Shown here piece after piece: positions 26,201 to 36,800 of a stretch of DNA of 64,000 nucleotides. Numbering within the stretch: position 1 is the stretch's first letter; each line of letters begins with the position of its first letter. The stretch comes from Methylosinus sporium. GTDB lineage: Bacteria > Pseudomonadota > Alphaproteobacteria > Rhizobiales > Beijerinckiaceae. The translations under genes were made by a program, and so were the position numbers. The notes under the pieces were generated by a model, which did not search any database, had not been told where the DNA came from, and worked only from the letters and a program-made list of their open reading frames with translations. Location of the stretch: positions 1 through 64,000 of the forward strand of contig NZ_PUIV01000008.1 in assembly GCF_003113265.1 (NCBI RefSeq). Direction: 5' to 3'.

Positions 26201-27202
26201 TCAGGCGCTCGCCGCCTCCGCCATGCGCCGCACCTCGTCGACGGCCGACAGCAGCGTCTCGACGCCGGCGCCGGGGCGCGCCGCCTCGCTGGCGAGACGA
26301 CGACGAAAGGCGCGCGCGCCGGGCTTGCCGGCGAAGAGGCCGAGCATGTGCCGCGTCATGTTGGAGAGCCGCTCGCCGCGCCGCAATTGCGCCTCGACGT
26401 AGGGGATGAACGCCTCCACCGCGGCGAATCCGTCCGCGAGCGGCGCCGCTTCGCCGAAGAGTTCCGGGTCGACGCGGAGCAGAAGCTCCGGCTCATGATA
26501 GGCGGCGCGGCCGATCATCACGCCATCGACATGGGCGAGATGCGCGCGCATGTCCTCGATCGTCGCTATGCCGCCGTTGATGGCGATGGGCAGATCGGCA
26601 TAGGCGCGCTTCAGCTCATAGACGAGTCCATAGTCGAGCGGAGGAACGTCGCGATTCTCCTTGGGCGAGAGGCCGGAGAGCCAAGCCTTGCGCGCATGGA
26701 CGATCAGCGCGTCGCAGCCCGCTGCGACGGCGCGCTCGGCGAGTGTGAACAGCGCCGTTCTCGGCTCCTGATCGTCGACGCCGATGCGGCATTTGACGGT
26801 GATGGGGAGATCGACCGCGTCCTTCATCGCCTTCACGCAATCGCCCACGAGATCGGGCCGCAGCATCAGACAGGCGCCGAAAGCGCCATTCTGCACGCGG
26901 TCGGATGGACATCCGACATTGAGATTGATTTCGGCATAGCCGAAGGCCGCGGCGATGCGCGCCGCCTTGGCCAGATCGGCCGGATCGGACCCGCCGAGCT
27001 GCAATGCGAGCGGCCGCTCCGCCGCGTCGAAGCCGAGCAGCCGATCCCTATCGCCGAAGATCACGGCGCCGGTGGTGAGCATCTCCGTATAGAGCCGGGC
27101 GCGGCGCGACATCAGCCGATGGAAGAACCGACAGTGACGGTCCGTCCACTCCATCATAGGCGCGGTAGAGAATCTAATATCTTGTTTTGTAAGCGATTTC
27201 AT
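26201..27202 (-). CDS. dusA: tRNA-dihydrouridine synthase A
   Basis: FMN-dependent enzyme reducing U20/U20a in the tRNA D-loop. Motifs are FSTAPMMEWTDRHCRFFHR at the N-terminus, the catalytic Cys in EINLNVGCPSDRVQNGAFGACLM, VKCRIGVDD, IVHARKAWLSGLSPKENR and NGGI. 333 residues from the ATG at 27200-27202, which gives the family start (MKSLTKQDIRFSTAPMMEWTDRH); the frame continues upstream without homology. The 5' end of dusA is a known hot spot for integrative elements, and a degraded integrase lies 106 bases upstream in divergent orientation. Confidence 0.94.
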   Translation of the reverse strand: MKSLTKQDIRFSTAPMMEWTDRHCRFFHRLMSRRARLYTEMLTTGAVIFGDRDRLLGFDAAERPLALQLGGSDPADLAKAARIAAAFGYAEINLNVGCPSDRVQNGAFGACLMLRPDLVGDCVKAMKDAVDLPITVKCRIGVDDQEPRTALFTLAERAVAAGCDALIVHARKAWLSGLSPKENRDVPPLDYGLVYELKRAYADLPIAINGGIATIEDMRAHLAHVDGVMIGRAAYHEPELLLRVDPELFGEAAPLADGFAAVEAFIPYVEAQLRRGERLSNMTRHMLGLFAGKPGARAFRRRLASEAARPGAGVETLLSAVDEVRRMAEAASA

Positions 27203-27308
27203 TCTGCTCTCGAGGCCCTGGGTCGGGTCGTGCGCACTTTCCGGTACGCCTCGATACGACACTTTTCGCTCCTTTTCGACTTCTCAGCGCACACAGAGCG
27301 CACACGAA

Positions 27309-27805
27309 ATGGCGACCTTCACGAGGCTCGAGGCCGGCTCCTGGCGCGCTCGAGTTCGGCGCAAGGGGAAATACGTCAACGAGACGTTTCTCCGCCGGCG
27401 CGACGCTAAAGGAGTGGGCGCTCGACATAGAGCGCCGGATCGACCGTGGCGAGTCGCCGTCGTCGAAGCGGGCGCGCAAAGAGGCGCGAACTTCGGAGAC
27501 CTCGTCCGGCTCCATAGAGAGGATCTCGCCTCGGGCGATTGAATATTTCAGAGCTGGATCGATAGCGGCTCATTCAATTCGGTCGAGACAGAGCGAAGGA
27601 AGGAGCCGGTCCCGTCACGCTCGGCATCGATCTCGGCGACGTCAAAACGAAAATGTCGCACGCAGCGGCGGTCCACGGCATCCAGCTTTCGACGGAGCCG
27701 ACCGATCTCGCACGCATCGCGCTGAACCGTATGGGGTTGGTCGGGAAAGGAAACGAGCGTGATCGCCGGCCGACGCAGGACGAAATCGATCGCGTCGTCG
27801 CATGA
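27309..27805 (+). pseudogene. Degraded dusA-type tyrosine recombinase (integrase)
   Basis: The first 34 codons read as an intact integrase N-terminus (MATFTRLEAGSWRARVRRKG, YVNETFLRRRDA). A +1 change near 27408-27411 moves the frame to EWALDIERRIDRGESPSSKRAR. A compensating change near 27487-27490 restores FGDLVRLHREDLASGD, then a stop (27538-27540). After a deletion, another in-frame fragment (27602-27805) reads GAGPVTLGIDLGDV...SHAAAVHGIQLSTEPTDLARIALNRMGLVGKGNERDRRPTQDEIDR and stops. Together these match, as I recall the family, the arm-binding and core-binding parts of integrases that insert at dusA. The catalytic Arg-His-Arg-Tyr domain is gone. The gene is non-functional and marks a past integration event. 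Confidence 0.8.
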
Positions 27806-27991
27806 TCCGATTTGACGCCACAGCCGACAATTCTGTTGGAAAGGATCGTGCGCTTCGCGACCGCGATGCGCCGATCTTTATTGGCATGTTTCGCCTATCT
27901 CATACGTCTAAGGGAAAGAACCGATTTTGAACGCGATTGCGTCGGACGAAGTGAGGTCGCCATCGACCTCACCGTGAGAGGACTTTGCCTG

Positions 27992-29479
27992 ATGTCGCAA
28001 GAATCGCTGCATTCCGAGAGAAATTTCATAGACGCGGGCGCGATCGCGGCGCAGAGCAAGATCAATGTCGTGCAGTCGTCGGAGCCGTTGAACGCGAGTG
28101 ACGTCGGTTCTAGCCCCGAACCGGCGTGGCGTCCATTCTATCCGACTTTCGGGAATGCCTATCTCGATCGTCAGGAGGCGATCGAATCGAATGCGCGGAC
28201 ATATCCGCGCCGGCTTCCCTTGGCGCTCAAATCGGGTCGCGGCGTGAGGGTTCGAGACGTCGAGGGAAGGGAGTATATCGACTGTCTGGCGGGAGCCGGC
28301 GCTCTCGCGCTCGGTCATAATCACGCGGTCGTCGTCGACGCGATTCAGAGCGCATTGAGCGAAGAGATCCCGTTTCAGACGCTCGATCTGCCGACGCCTC
28401 TCAAGGATCGCTTCATCGGCGACCTCTTCGAGAGTCTGCCGCCGGAGTTCGCGAAGAACTTCAAGATACAATTTTGCGGACCGTCGGGGGCCGACGCCAT
28501 CGAGGCGGCGTTGAAACTCGTCAAGACGGCGACGGGCCGCAGAGGCATCGTCGCGTTCCATGGCGCCTATCATGGCATGACCCATGGCGCTTTGAGCGTC
28601 AGCGGCGAAAGCGTTCCAAAGATCGCGCTCAGCGGATTGTCGGCGGAGGTTCAGTTTCTTCCATATCCTTTGGACTACCGCTGCCCTTTTGGATTGGGCG
28701 GGAGCGCCGGCGCAGATATGGGAGCGCGATATATCGAGACGATGCTCGACGATCCCAACAGCGGAGTCTTGCTTCCGGCCGGGATGATCGTCGAGGCGGT
28801 GCAGGGCGAGGGCGGCGTCAATCCGGCTCCGGACGAGTGGCTGCGTAAAATACGCAGCATGACCAAACGTCGCGGCATTCCGCTCATCATGGATGAGGTG
28901 CAGACGGGTCTCGGACGCACAGGGCGTTTTTATGCATTCGAACATGCGGCCATAACGCCCGACGTGCTGGTATTGTCCAAGGCTATCGGCGGCGGACTTC
29001 CCTTGTCCGCCATCGTGTATCATCGCGATCTCGACGATTGGAAGCCCGGCGCGCACGCCGGGACGTTTCGCGGCAACCAGCTCGCCTTTGCCGCCGGCGC
29101 GGCGACGATCCGCCATATTCGCGATCGCGCCTTGGATCGCCATGCCGCGGAAATGGGTCGAAATATGCTGGCGGCGCTCCGCTCCGTCGCGACGCAGGCG
29201 CGCTGCGTCGGGGACGTCCGAGGGCGTGGCCTCATGATCGGCGTGGAAATCGTCGACAGGGATGCTGTCGGCTCCCTTGGCCACGCGCCGCCGCCATTTC
29301 CAAACCTCGCGCGTCAAATTCAGCATGAATGTCTGCGCCGCGGATTGATCGTGGAATTGGGCGGAAGGCGCGGCGCGGTCGTGCGGTTTCTGCCGCCTCT
29401 GATCGCGTCCGAGGCCGACGTCGACGCGATCGTCGATCGCTTTCAGGAAGCCGTCCGAGCCGCGGAGACGGTATGCTAG
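27992..29479 (+). CDS. Diaminobutyrate-2-oxoglutarate transaminase
   Basis: PLP-dependent class III aminotransferase of 495 residues that makes L-2,4-diaminobutyrate (Dab) from aspartate semialdehyde, like PvdH in pyoverdine loci. Motifs: [84 protein letters not shown], and the PLP Lys at about residue 330 in [12 protein letters not shown]. The start is ATG 27992, preceded by GAGAGGAC; the frame upstream has no homology. The second adenylation domain of the following NRPS has a Dab pocket, so this enzyme supplies its substrate. It is the first gene of the siderophore operon. The 186 bases before it, after the integrase remnant, must hold the promoter, but no iron-box or ECF motif was recognised. 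Confidence 0.9.
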   Translation: MSQESLHSERNFIDAGAIAAQSKINVVQSSEPLNASDVGSSPEPAWRPFYPTFGNAYLDRQEAIESNARTYPRRLPLALKSGRGVRVRDVEGREYIDCLAGAGALALGHNHAVVVDAIQSALSEEIPFQTLDLPTPLKDRFIGDLFESLPPEFAKNFKIQFCGPSGADAIEAALKLVKTATGRRGIVAFHGAYHGMTHGALSVSGESVPKIALSGLSAEVQFLPYPLDYRCPFGLGGSAGADMGARYIETMLDDPNSGVLLPAGMIVEAVQGEGGVNPAPDEWLRKIRSMTKRRGIPLIMDEVQTGLGRTGRFYAFEHAAITPDVLVLSKAIGGGLPLSAIVYHRDLDDWKPGAHAGTFRGNQLAFAAGAATIRHIRDRALDRHAAEMGRNMLAALRSVATQARCVGDVRGRGLMIGVEIVDRDAVGSLGHAPPPFPNLARQIQHECLRRGLIVELGGRRGAVVRFLPPLIASEADVDAIVDRFQEAVRAAETVC

Positions 29480-29493
29480 GGAGGCCTTTCATC

Positions 29494-29718
29494 ATGGCTT
29501 GGGAAGAAGACGAAAACGCCATCTACACCGTCGTCGTGAATCACGAAGAACAATATTCGATCTGGCCGGAGTACAAGGACATTCCGAAAGGCTGGCGAGC
29601 CGTCGGCAAGACAGGGCTCAAGGCCGTATGTCTCGCCTACGTCAATGAGGTCTGGACCGACATGCGTCCTCTCAGTCTACGTGAGCAGATGGCGAAAGCC
29701 GAAGCGCGAGAAGCCTGA
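29494..29718 (+). CDS. MbtH-like NRPS accessory protein
   Basis: 74 residues with the MbtH signature complete: [10 protein letters not shown], five residues, PKGWR, then [20 protein letters not shown]. MbtH proteins bind adenylation domains and are needed for their solubility and activity. The start is ATG 29494 after GGGAGG; an ATG at 29473 overlapping the transaminase stop is possible but adds non-family residues. One copy could serve all six adenylation domains of this locus. Confidence 0.95.
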   Translation: MAWEEDENAIYTVVVNHEEQYSIWPEYKDIPKGWRAVGKTGLKAVCLAYVNEVWTDMRPLSLREQMAKAEAREA

Positions 29719-29861
29719 GCGGGGCGCCGACGCGCTGCGGGTTTCGACGATCGCCGGTCGACCGCCGCCCTTGCGACTTCGCCGCGAGCAGAATTCGTTG
29801 TTTTCGAACGGCCCATGATCCGGCCGATCGCCTGATTGTAATCCGATCAAGGGTTGGACAG

Positions 29862-30752
29862 ATGACGATGGCATTTCGCGTCGATCGGCTGGACCAGTTG
29901 TCTCCCGACGAGTTCGTCGAGAACTACGTTCGTTTGCGACGACCGGTGGTCGTCTCGGGCGGACTGAAGGGCTGCGCGGCGTTCTCGCTCTGGAATCTGG
30001 AGCATCTACGACGCCGCGCCGGCGACCGGAACGTGATCCTCAAGAAGTGGGGGCCTTCAGGAATATGTCTCGACCAGGCGCTGCTGGGCGACTATGTCGA
30101 CGCTCTGGAGTTCTATGAATCGCGACGCGAAAGCGACTCGACGGCGCAAAGACCGGCCTATCTGCACGATGTGCCGCTCGAGAGCATATTGCCAGAAGCG
30201 GGCGCCGATCTCGAAGGGTTTCCCGCAGATTTCTTTCCGGCGTGGTACGGCGCAGAGTGGTCGACATTCGCGCAGCTCTTTCTCGGACCCTCGGGAAGTA
30301 TGACGCCGTTGCATTTCGATTGCCTGTTGACTCATAATTTGTTCTTCCAAGTGCTGGGCAGAAAAAAATTCACGCTCCTTCCTCACGAGCAAATCGAATA
30401 TTGCTATCCCTATAATTGGCGATGGTGCGCGGTCGACGTCGAAAGGCCAGATTGCATTCGGCATCCACTCTATCGACTGGCGAATCCGACGGAAGTCGTC
30501 GTCGAACCTGGCGACGTCCTATACATGCCGCCGGGCGTGCTCCATCATGTGCGCAGCCTCGATTGCGCTTTCTCGTTCAATGTGGACTGGCATACGAAGG
30601 CCAGCGCTCTGCGTGGAGCGCTGGCCTTCGCGCGCGGAATGCCGGCAAAGAATGTCTACTACAACATGATCATCGCATTTGGATTGTGGAGCGGCGTCTC
30701 CGCGAAGCGGCTGCTGCCGTACTATCGACCCTATCTGAATTACGTCTCTTGA
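29862..30752 (+). CDS. JmjC/cupin-type Fe(II)/2-oxoglutarate oxygenase
   Basis: 296 residues of the cupin_8/JmjC fold related to FIH. The Fe(II) facial triad is visible as H151-x-D153 in SMTPLHFDCLLTHNL and H228 in YMPPGVLHHVRS; Lys168 or Lys169 (GRKKFTLLP) is placed to bind 2-oxoglutarate. Lone cupin_8 proteins in NRPS loci are usually amino-acid or peptidyl hydroxylases. Here it sits directly before the NRPS gene whose first module loads Asp, and it ends 51 bases before that gene's likely start. My inference is beta-hydroxylation of Asp (or of His), creating an iron ligand. No TauD-type Asp hydroxylase is present in the window. The substrate is unproven. Confidence 0.82.
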   Translation: MTMAFRVDRLDQLSPDEFVENYVRLRRPVVVSGGLKGCAAFSLWNLEHLRRRAGDRNVILKKWGPSGICLDQALLGDYVDALEFYESRRESDSTAQRPAYLHDVPLESILPEAGADLEGFPADFFPAWYGAEWSTFAQLFLGPSGSMTPLHFDCLLTHNLFFQVLGRKKFTLLPHEQIEYCYPYNWRWCAVDVERPDCIRHPLYRLANPTEVVVEPGDVLYMPPGVLHHVRSLDCAFSFNVDWHTKASALRGALAFARGMPAKNVYYNMIIAFGLWSGVSAKRLLPYYRPYLNYVS

Positions 30753-30803
30753 ATGACTCTGTTCTCGAGCGTCGTGTCGAAAAGGCCTGGAGATGCAACG
30801 ATC

Positions 30804-33800
30804 ATGATCTCGATATTCGAGCACGCTCATGCGGACGACCGGTCGCTGGAAAGCGTAACCAATCTGGTGGCGCTGCTGCGTATGCGGGCCGCCCGGCAGC
30901 CAGACGAGACGGCTTATGTTTTTCTGGATGACGGAGAGAAAGAAAGCGCTCGCCTGAGCTTTTCCGAACTCGATCGCCGCGCCAGGTCTATTGCCGCAAA
31001 TCTTCAGGATCTCGACGCGCAAGGCCAGCGGGCGTTGCTTCTGTATCCGCCGGGACTGGACTATATCGAAGCGTTCTTCGGATGTCTCTATGCGGGCGTC
31101 GCCGCTGTTCCCGCCTATCCGCCGTCTGGTCGACATATCCAGCGGCTGCAGGCGATATTTTCCGATGCGGAGCCGGCGGCGGTCATGACGACCTCCGCGC
31201 TCCACGCGCGTTTCGGCGGCGACGCCGAACAAAAGCTGCGACCCGGAAAATGGCGATGGAGCCTGACCGACGGCGTCGAGTCGGACGGCGCGGACTGGCG
31301 GCCGATCGCAATCGATCCCGATCGTCTCGCATTCCTGCAATATACCTCCGGCTCGACGGGCGATCCGCGCGGCGTGATGGTCAGCCACGGCAATCTGATC
31401 GCCAATCAATCGTTGATCAAGGAGAGCTTTCGGCACAATGAGCGGTCGACGCTCGTCGGATGGCTGCCGCTCTATCACGACATGGGATTGATCGGAAATA
31501 TTCTACAGCCGCTCTACGTCGGCGCGACGGCGATTTTGATGTCGCCGATGGCGTTTCTCGAAAAGCCGATACGATGGCTGCGGGCGATCTCGACCTATCG
31601 CGCACACACGAGCGGAGGGCCGAATTTCGCCTATGATTTCTGCGCACGCAAGATCACGACGGAGGAGAAGCGCGATCTCGATTTGAGCTGCTGGAGCATC
31701 GCCTTCAACGGAGCGGAGCCGGTGCGGGCCGCTACGCATGATCGCTTCGCCTCCGCCTTCGCCGATTGCGGATTCCGCCGCGATAGCTTCTTTCCGTGCT
31801 ACGGTCTGGCGGAAGCGACTCTGGTGGTGACGGCTCCGACGCGGGGGAGGGCCGCCGCTCTGCGTCGTGTGGATCGGACAGAGCTCGAGGCGAACCGAAT
31901 AGTGGACGCCGGCGCCGGGAACGCCGTCTCAGTGGTCGGCTGCGGGCGCGTTTGGCCGGGACACGAGGTTCTGATCGTCGATCCGCATACGACCAGTCCT
32001 TGCGATGATAGGACGGTCGGCGAGATTTGGGTGACGGGACCGAGCGTCGCGCAAGGCTATTGGAATCGCCCCTCGGCGAGCGAAAGCACATTTCGCGCGC
32101 AGCTCGCAGGCGAGGACACGAGACGTTTCATGCGCACGGGCGATCTCGGCTTTCTGGACCGAGGCGAGCTTTATATTACGGGACGGCTGAAAGATCTCAT
32201 CATCGTCGGCGGCCGAAATTACTATCCGCAAGATTTCGAGAATGCAATCGACGACGACGTGGATGAAGTTCGTCCCGGTTGCAGCGCCGCTTTCTCGGTG
32301 ACGATGGAGGAGCGAGAGGCGCTCGTCGTCGTCGTGGAGCCTCAGCGTTCGCTGCTGCCGTCGTTGCGTGAGAATGGAGCGCAGCAGGCGCTGTTCCAGA
32401 AAATTCGTGAACGGCTGGCGAGCGGATGTGACATCGCGCCTTCGGAAATCGTTCTGGTTCAGCCGGGATCTATCCCGAAGACGTCGAGCGGCAAGATCCG
32501 CCGCGCCGAATGCCGGCGGGGTTATCTCGAAGGAAGGCTTCCAATTCTCGCACGGACACGCGAGGAGAGAATCATTGCCGCTGATCGGCAGGAAAATGCC
32601 ATCGCGCCGGCGCTGGCGGGAAGCGACGCGCTCTTGCGCGATGCTCTGGGTCTGCTCGCTTCTCCGCAGAGAATCGCGCTGCTCACGCGCTTTCTGCTCT
32701 CCACCGCCGCCAGGCTGTTGCGTATGCCAGAGAGCGGGTTGAGCGAGGATGCGCCGGTCGTCGCCAGCGGTCTCGACTCTTTGCGCGCAGTCGAGCTCAA
32801 GCACGCGCTCGACGCGTTGCTCGGCGTGGAGGTTCCTCTTTCTCCCCTATTGTCCGACATGACATTCCGACAAGTGGCGGAAGCGCTTTGCGAGTCGGCG
32901 TCTCCCCGGGCCGCCGAACCGATGCGGGCCGAGGACGCGAGCGACCGCGGTCTGTCCTATACGCAACGGGCGATGTGGGCTGTCCACCAATTGGAGCCGT
33001 CGAGCGTCGCTTATAATTTGCACCTCGCCTTGCGGATCGAGGGGCCGGTGGACAGCGCGGCGCTGAGCATGTCTCTGGCCGATGTGCTCGAACGGCGTCC
33101 GATTTTGCGCGGCGTCTACGGGCTGGAAGGCGACGACGTCGTCCAGTCGGCGACGCCGCTGCGGTCGATCGGCGACTGTTTTTCCATCGTCGACGCCGCC
33201 GGCTGGACGCGCGATCAGTTGCAGAACGACATGGGTCTGCGAGCCTGGAAGCCTTTCGATCTCGCAGCGGGACCGATATTGCGGGCGACATTGTATCGCC
33301 ATGACGACCATGGCGCGACCTTGCTGCTCTGCGCGCACCACATCGCGCTGGACCTGTGGTCGTTGCTGATCGTTTTGGATGAGCTTCGACTCGGCTATGC
33401 GGCTCGCTGCGCCCATCGAAAGGCCGACCTTCCCGCTCTCTCGACGAGCTATCGGGACTTCGTCTCTTGGCAACGACGATATATGCGGAGCGAGGCGAGC
33501 GAGAGCGCATGGCGCTATTGGCGAGAACGGCTCGGAGACGAACTTCCGGTATTGGCTCTTCCCGCCGATCATCCGCGATCCTCCGAACCGCGCTGCCTCG
33601 GATCGACGTTCCGCACGCAACTCGACGCGAAAACGACGGCGGCTCTGAAGACGCTGGCGCATGCGAATGGCGTCACGCTGTTTGCCGTCTTGCTCGCGGC
33701 GTATAAGATTGTTCTCTATCGCTACACTCATCAGCAGGACCTGATCGTCGGCACGGCGAGCAGCGGACGCAGCCAAGGTCGTTTCAGAAACGTCGTCGGA

Positions 33801-36800
33801 AATTTCGTCAATCCTCTGGCTCTGCGAACGCGGCTCGCGCCACAAAAGCCGTTTTCGGAATATCTGCGCGACGTTCACAGATGCGTGATCGAGGCCTTGG
33901 AGCATCAAGACTTTCCGTTCTCGGAACTGGTCGAGCGTCTGCAGCCCGAGCGCGTCGCCGGCCAATGGCCGATTTTCCAGACCTGGTTCGCGCTGCAACA
34001 GGCGCAATCGGACGCGGAGAGCGGTTATGCGCAACTGGCGCTCGGCGAGGACAGCGAGCCGTTGCCTTGGGGAGAATTGACGATCTCCGGCTTGCCGCTC
34101 GAGGCTCGGATCGAGCGCTTCGACCTCAAGCTGATGGCGGCCGAGACTCGCGACGGCCTGGCTCTGTCGTTCCAATATCGGCGTGACCTGTTCGAGGACG
34201 CGACGATCGCGCGTCTGGCCGGGTGCTTCGAGTCGGCGCTCGACGCGGTCGTGGTGGATCCGGGGACGAGAATTGCGGCGCTGCCATTGCTCACCCCGAC
34301 GGAAATGCAGCGCCTGCTCGCGCGGGTGTCGCCGGAGCCGATCATGTGGTCGGAAGCCTCGACCATCCCTCGTGTCGTCGTGGGATGGGCCGACAAAGCG
34401 CCCGACGCCGTTGCGGTCGTCGCCGAGGAGAGGCGACTGACTTATGCCGAGTTGAACGCGGAAGCGAATCGACTGGCGCATTTTCTTCGCGGCGAGGGCG
34501 TGGATCGCAATGCGCCGGTCGGCCTTTGCGTCACGCGTTCCGCCGAGACGATCGTCGCGATCCTCGCAATTCTCGCAGCCGGCGGCGCCTATCTGCCGCT
34601 CGATCCGGAATTGCCGCCCGCACGGATCGCCCAAATGCTTCAGGACGCGGGAGCGCGCACGCTGCTCTGCCGAAAGGAGTGGTTCGAACGCTCGACAATC
34701 GATTTCGACAGGCCGATCTTTCTCGACGGCGACGCGGCGGAGATCGCGGCGCAGCCGAGCACCGCCCCGCCCGTCGTCACGAACCGCCACGACCTCGCTT
34801 ATATCATCTTCACATCCGGGTCTTCCGGCCAGCCCAAGGGCGTGGCGGTCTCCCACGGGAGCCTCGTCCATTACACACACGCCATTCTCGAACGGCTCGG
34901 AAACCAGAGCGGACTTCATTTCGCGCTCGTCTCGACGCTCGCCGCCGATCTCGGCCATACGGCGCTCTTTCCATCCCTTACGAGCGGCGGCTGTCTGCAT
35001 GTGCTGAGCTATGACGCGGCGACCGATCCTCACGCGTTCGGGACCTATCTGACGGCGAACCCGATCGACGTGCTCAAGATCGTGCCGTCGCACTATAGCG
35101 CGCTCCTGCCGCTGGCGGGCGGCAGGGACCCATTGCCTCGCAAAGCGCTGATCTTCGGCGGGGAGGCATTGCCGATGCGATTGGCGAAGCGGCTCTTGTC
35201 GACAGGACCGTCATTCCGATTGTTCAATCATTACGGTCCGACCGAAACGACGGTCGGCGCGCTGATGCTTCACTTGACCGAAGAGGTGCTTGATGGCGCG
35301 TCTGCCGAGTGTGCGCCGATCGGCCGCCCCATCGGAAATGCCACCGCCTATATTCTGGGCCCCAATTCGACGCCGACGCCGCTGGGCGTGAGCGGCGAGA
35401 TCTGTGTGAGTGGGGCCGGGCTGGCGCGCGGCTATATCGGACGGCCGGATTTGACGGCGGAGCGCTTCGTTCCCGATCCCTTCGGCGCCGCCGGCGAACG
35501 GCTGTACCGTAGCGGCGATCTCGGCCGCGTCGACGACCACGGCGTCGTGACGTTCCTCGGTCGCATCGATCAGCAGATCAAAATCCGCGGCTACCGTGTC
35601 GAGCTCGGCGAAATCGAAGCGCGGTTACGCGAGCTTGTCGGCGTCGAACAGGCCGTGGTCGCGTCGTTCGAGGAGGCGTCGGGACAGAACCGCCTCGTTG
35701 CTTATGTCGTCGGTCCGAAAGGGCCGGACGCTTCGAGCGTGTCGATGCGCGCGCATCTCCATCGATCGCTGCCGGATTATATGATCCCTTCGGCTTTCGT
35801 TTTCCTCGAGGCGCTTCCAGTCACGTCGAACGGCAAAATCGATCGCGCCCGTCTGCCCCCGCCGGACATGGGAGCGACTTCCTCGTGTGTGTATCGCGCG
35901 CCGCGCAACGAGGTCGAAGCGCTGCTCGCCGGCATTTACGCTGATCTCCTCGCGGTCGATCGGGTCGGGATCGACGACAATTTCTTCTCGCTGGGCGGCG
36001 ATTCGATATTGAGCATTCAGGCCGCGAGTCGTGCCTATGCCGCCGGTCTCTCCGTCACGCCGCGTGAAATCTTCCGCTATCAGAGCATAGTGGAACTGGC
36101 GTCGGCGCTGACGTCCTATGACGCAAACTCGGACGGCGAGCCGCCTTTCGATACCGCCGACGCCGACAAAATCTTTCCGCTGTCGAGCCTCGGCGGGGGC
36201 GAACTCGACCGACTCGGCGTAGCCCGATCGCAGATAGAGGATGTCTATCCGCTGACGCCGCTGCAGGAGGGCCTTCTGTTTCACACGCTGTCGCTGCCCA
36301 ATTCCGGCGTCTATGTGATGCAACATCGGTATTGGATCGAGGGAGAGATCGACGTCGACGTGTTTCGGCGCGCGTGGCAGGCCGTCGCCGATGCCCACCC
36401 GATTTTCAGGACGTCATTCGCTTGGGAAAATTTGTCGAGCTCCCAACAGCTCGTCCATCGGCGGATCGAATTGCCATTCGATTTTTTCGACTGGCGGGAG
36501 CTGAATGAAGCCGAGCAGGAAAGCCGCCTGAACGCGCTGCTGGCGGAAGAAAGGTCGCGGGGATTCGATCTCGGCCGCGCTCCGCTCGTCAGAATTCGAC
36601 TCTTCCGTTTGGAGACACGTCGCTATCTATTGGTCCGCAGTCACCATCACATCCTGTTCGACGCTTGGTGCACCTCGCTCATCTTGAAAGAGCTTCAATC
36701 GAATTACGAGGCATTGGTCGCGCGACGCGCCTTGCCGGAGCGGGCTCATCGAGGCTTTCGAGACTATATCGCCTGGCTACGGCGCCGGGACGCCGGCGCC

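Noticed and set aside
32847-35093. Long antisense reading frame (748 codons, minus strand) inside NRPS 1
   Set aside because: Mirror of a high-GC coding strand; Arg/Gln/Asp-rich composition without any motif. The plus strand encodes clear NRPS domains.
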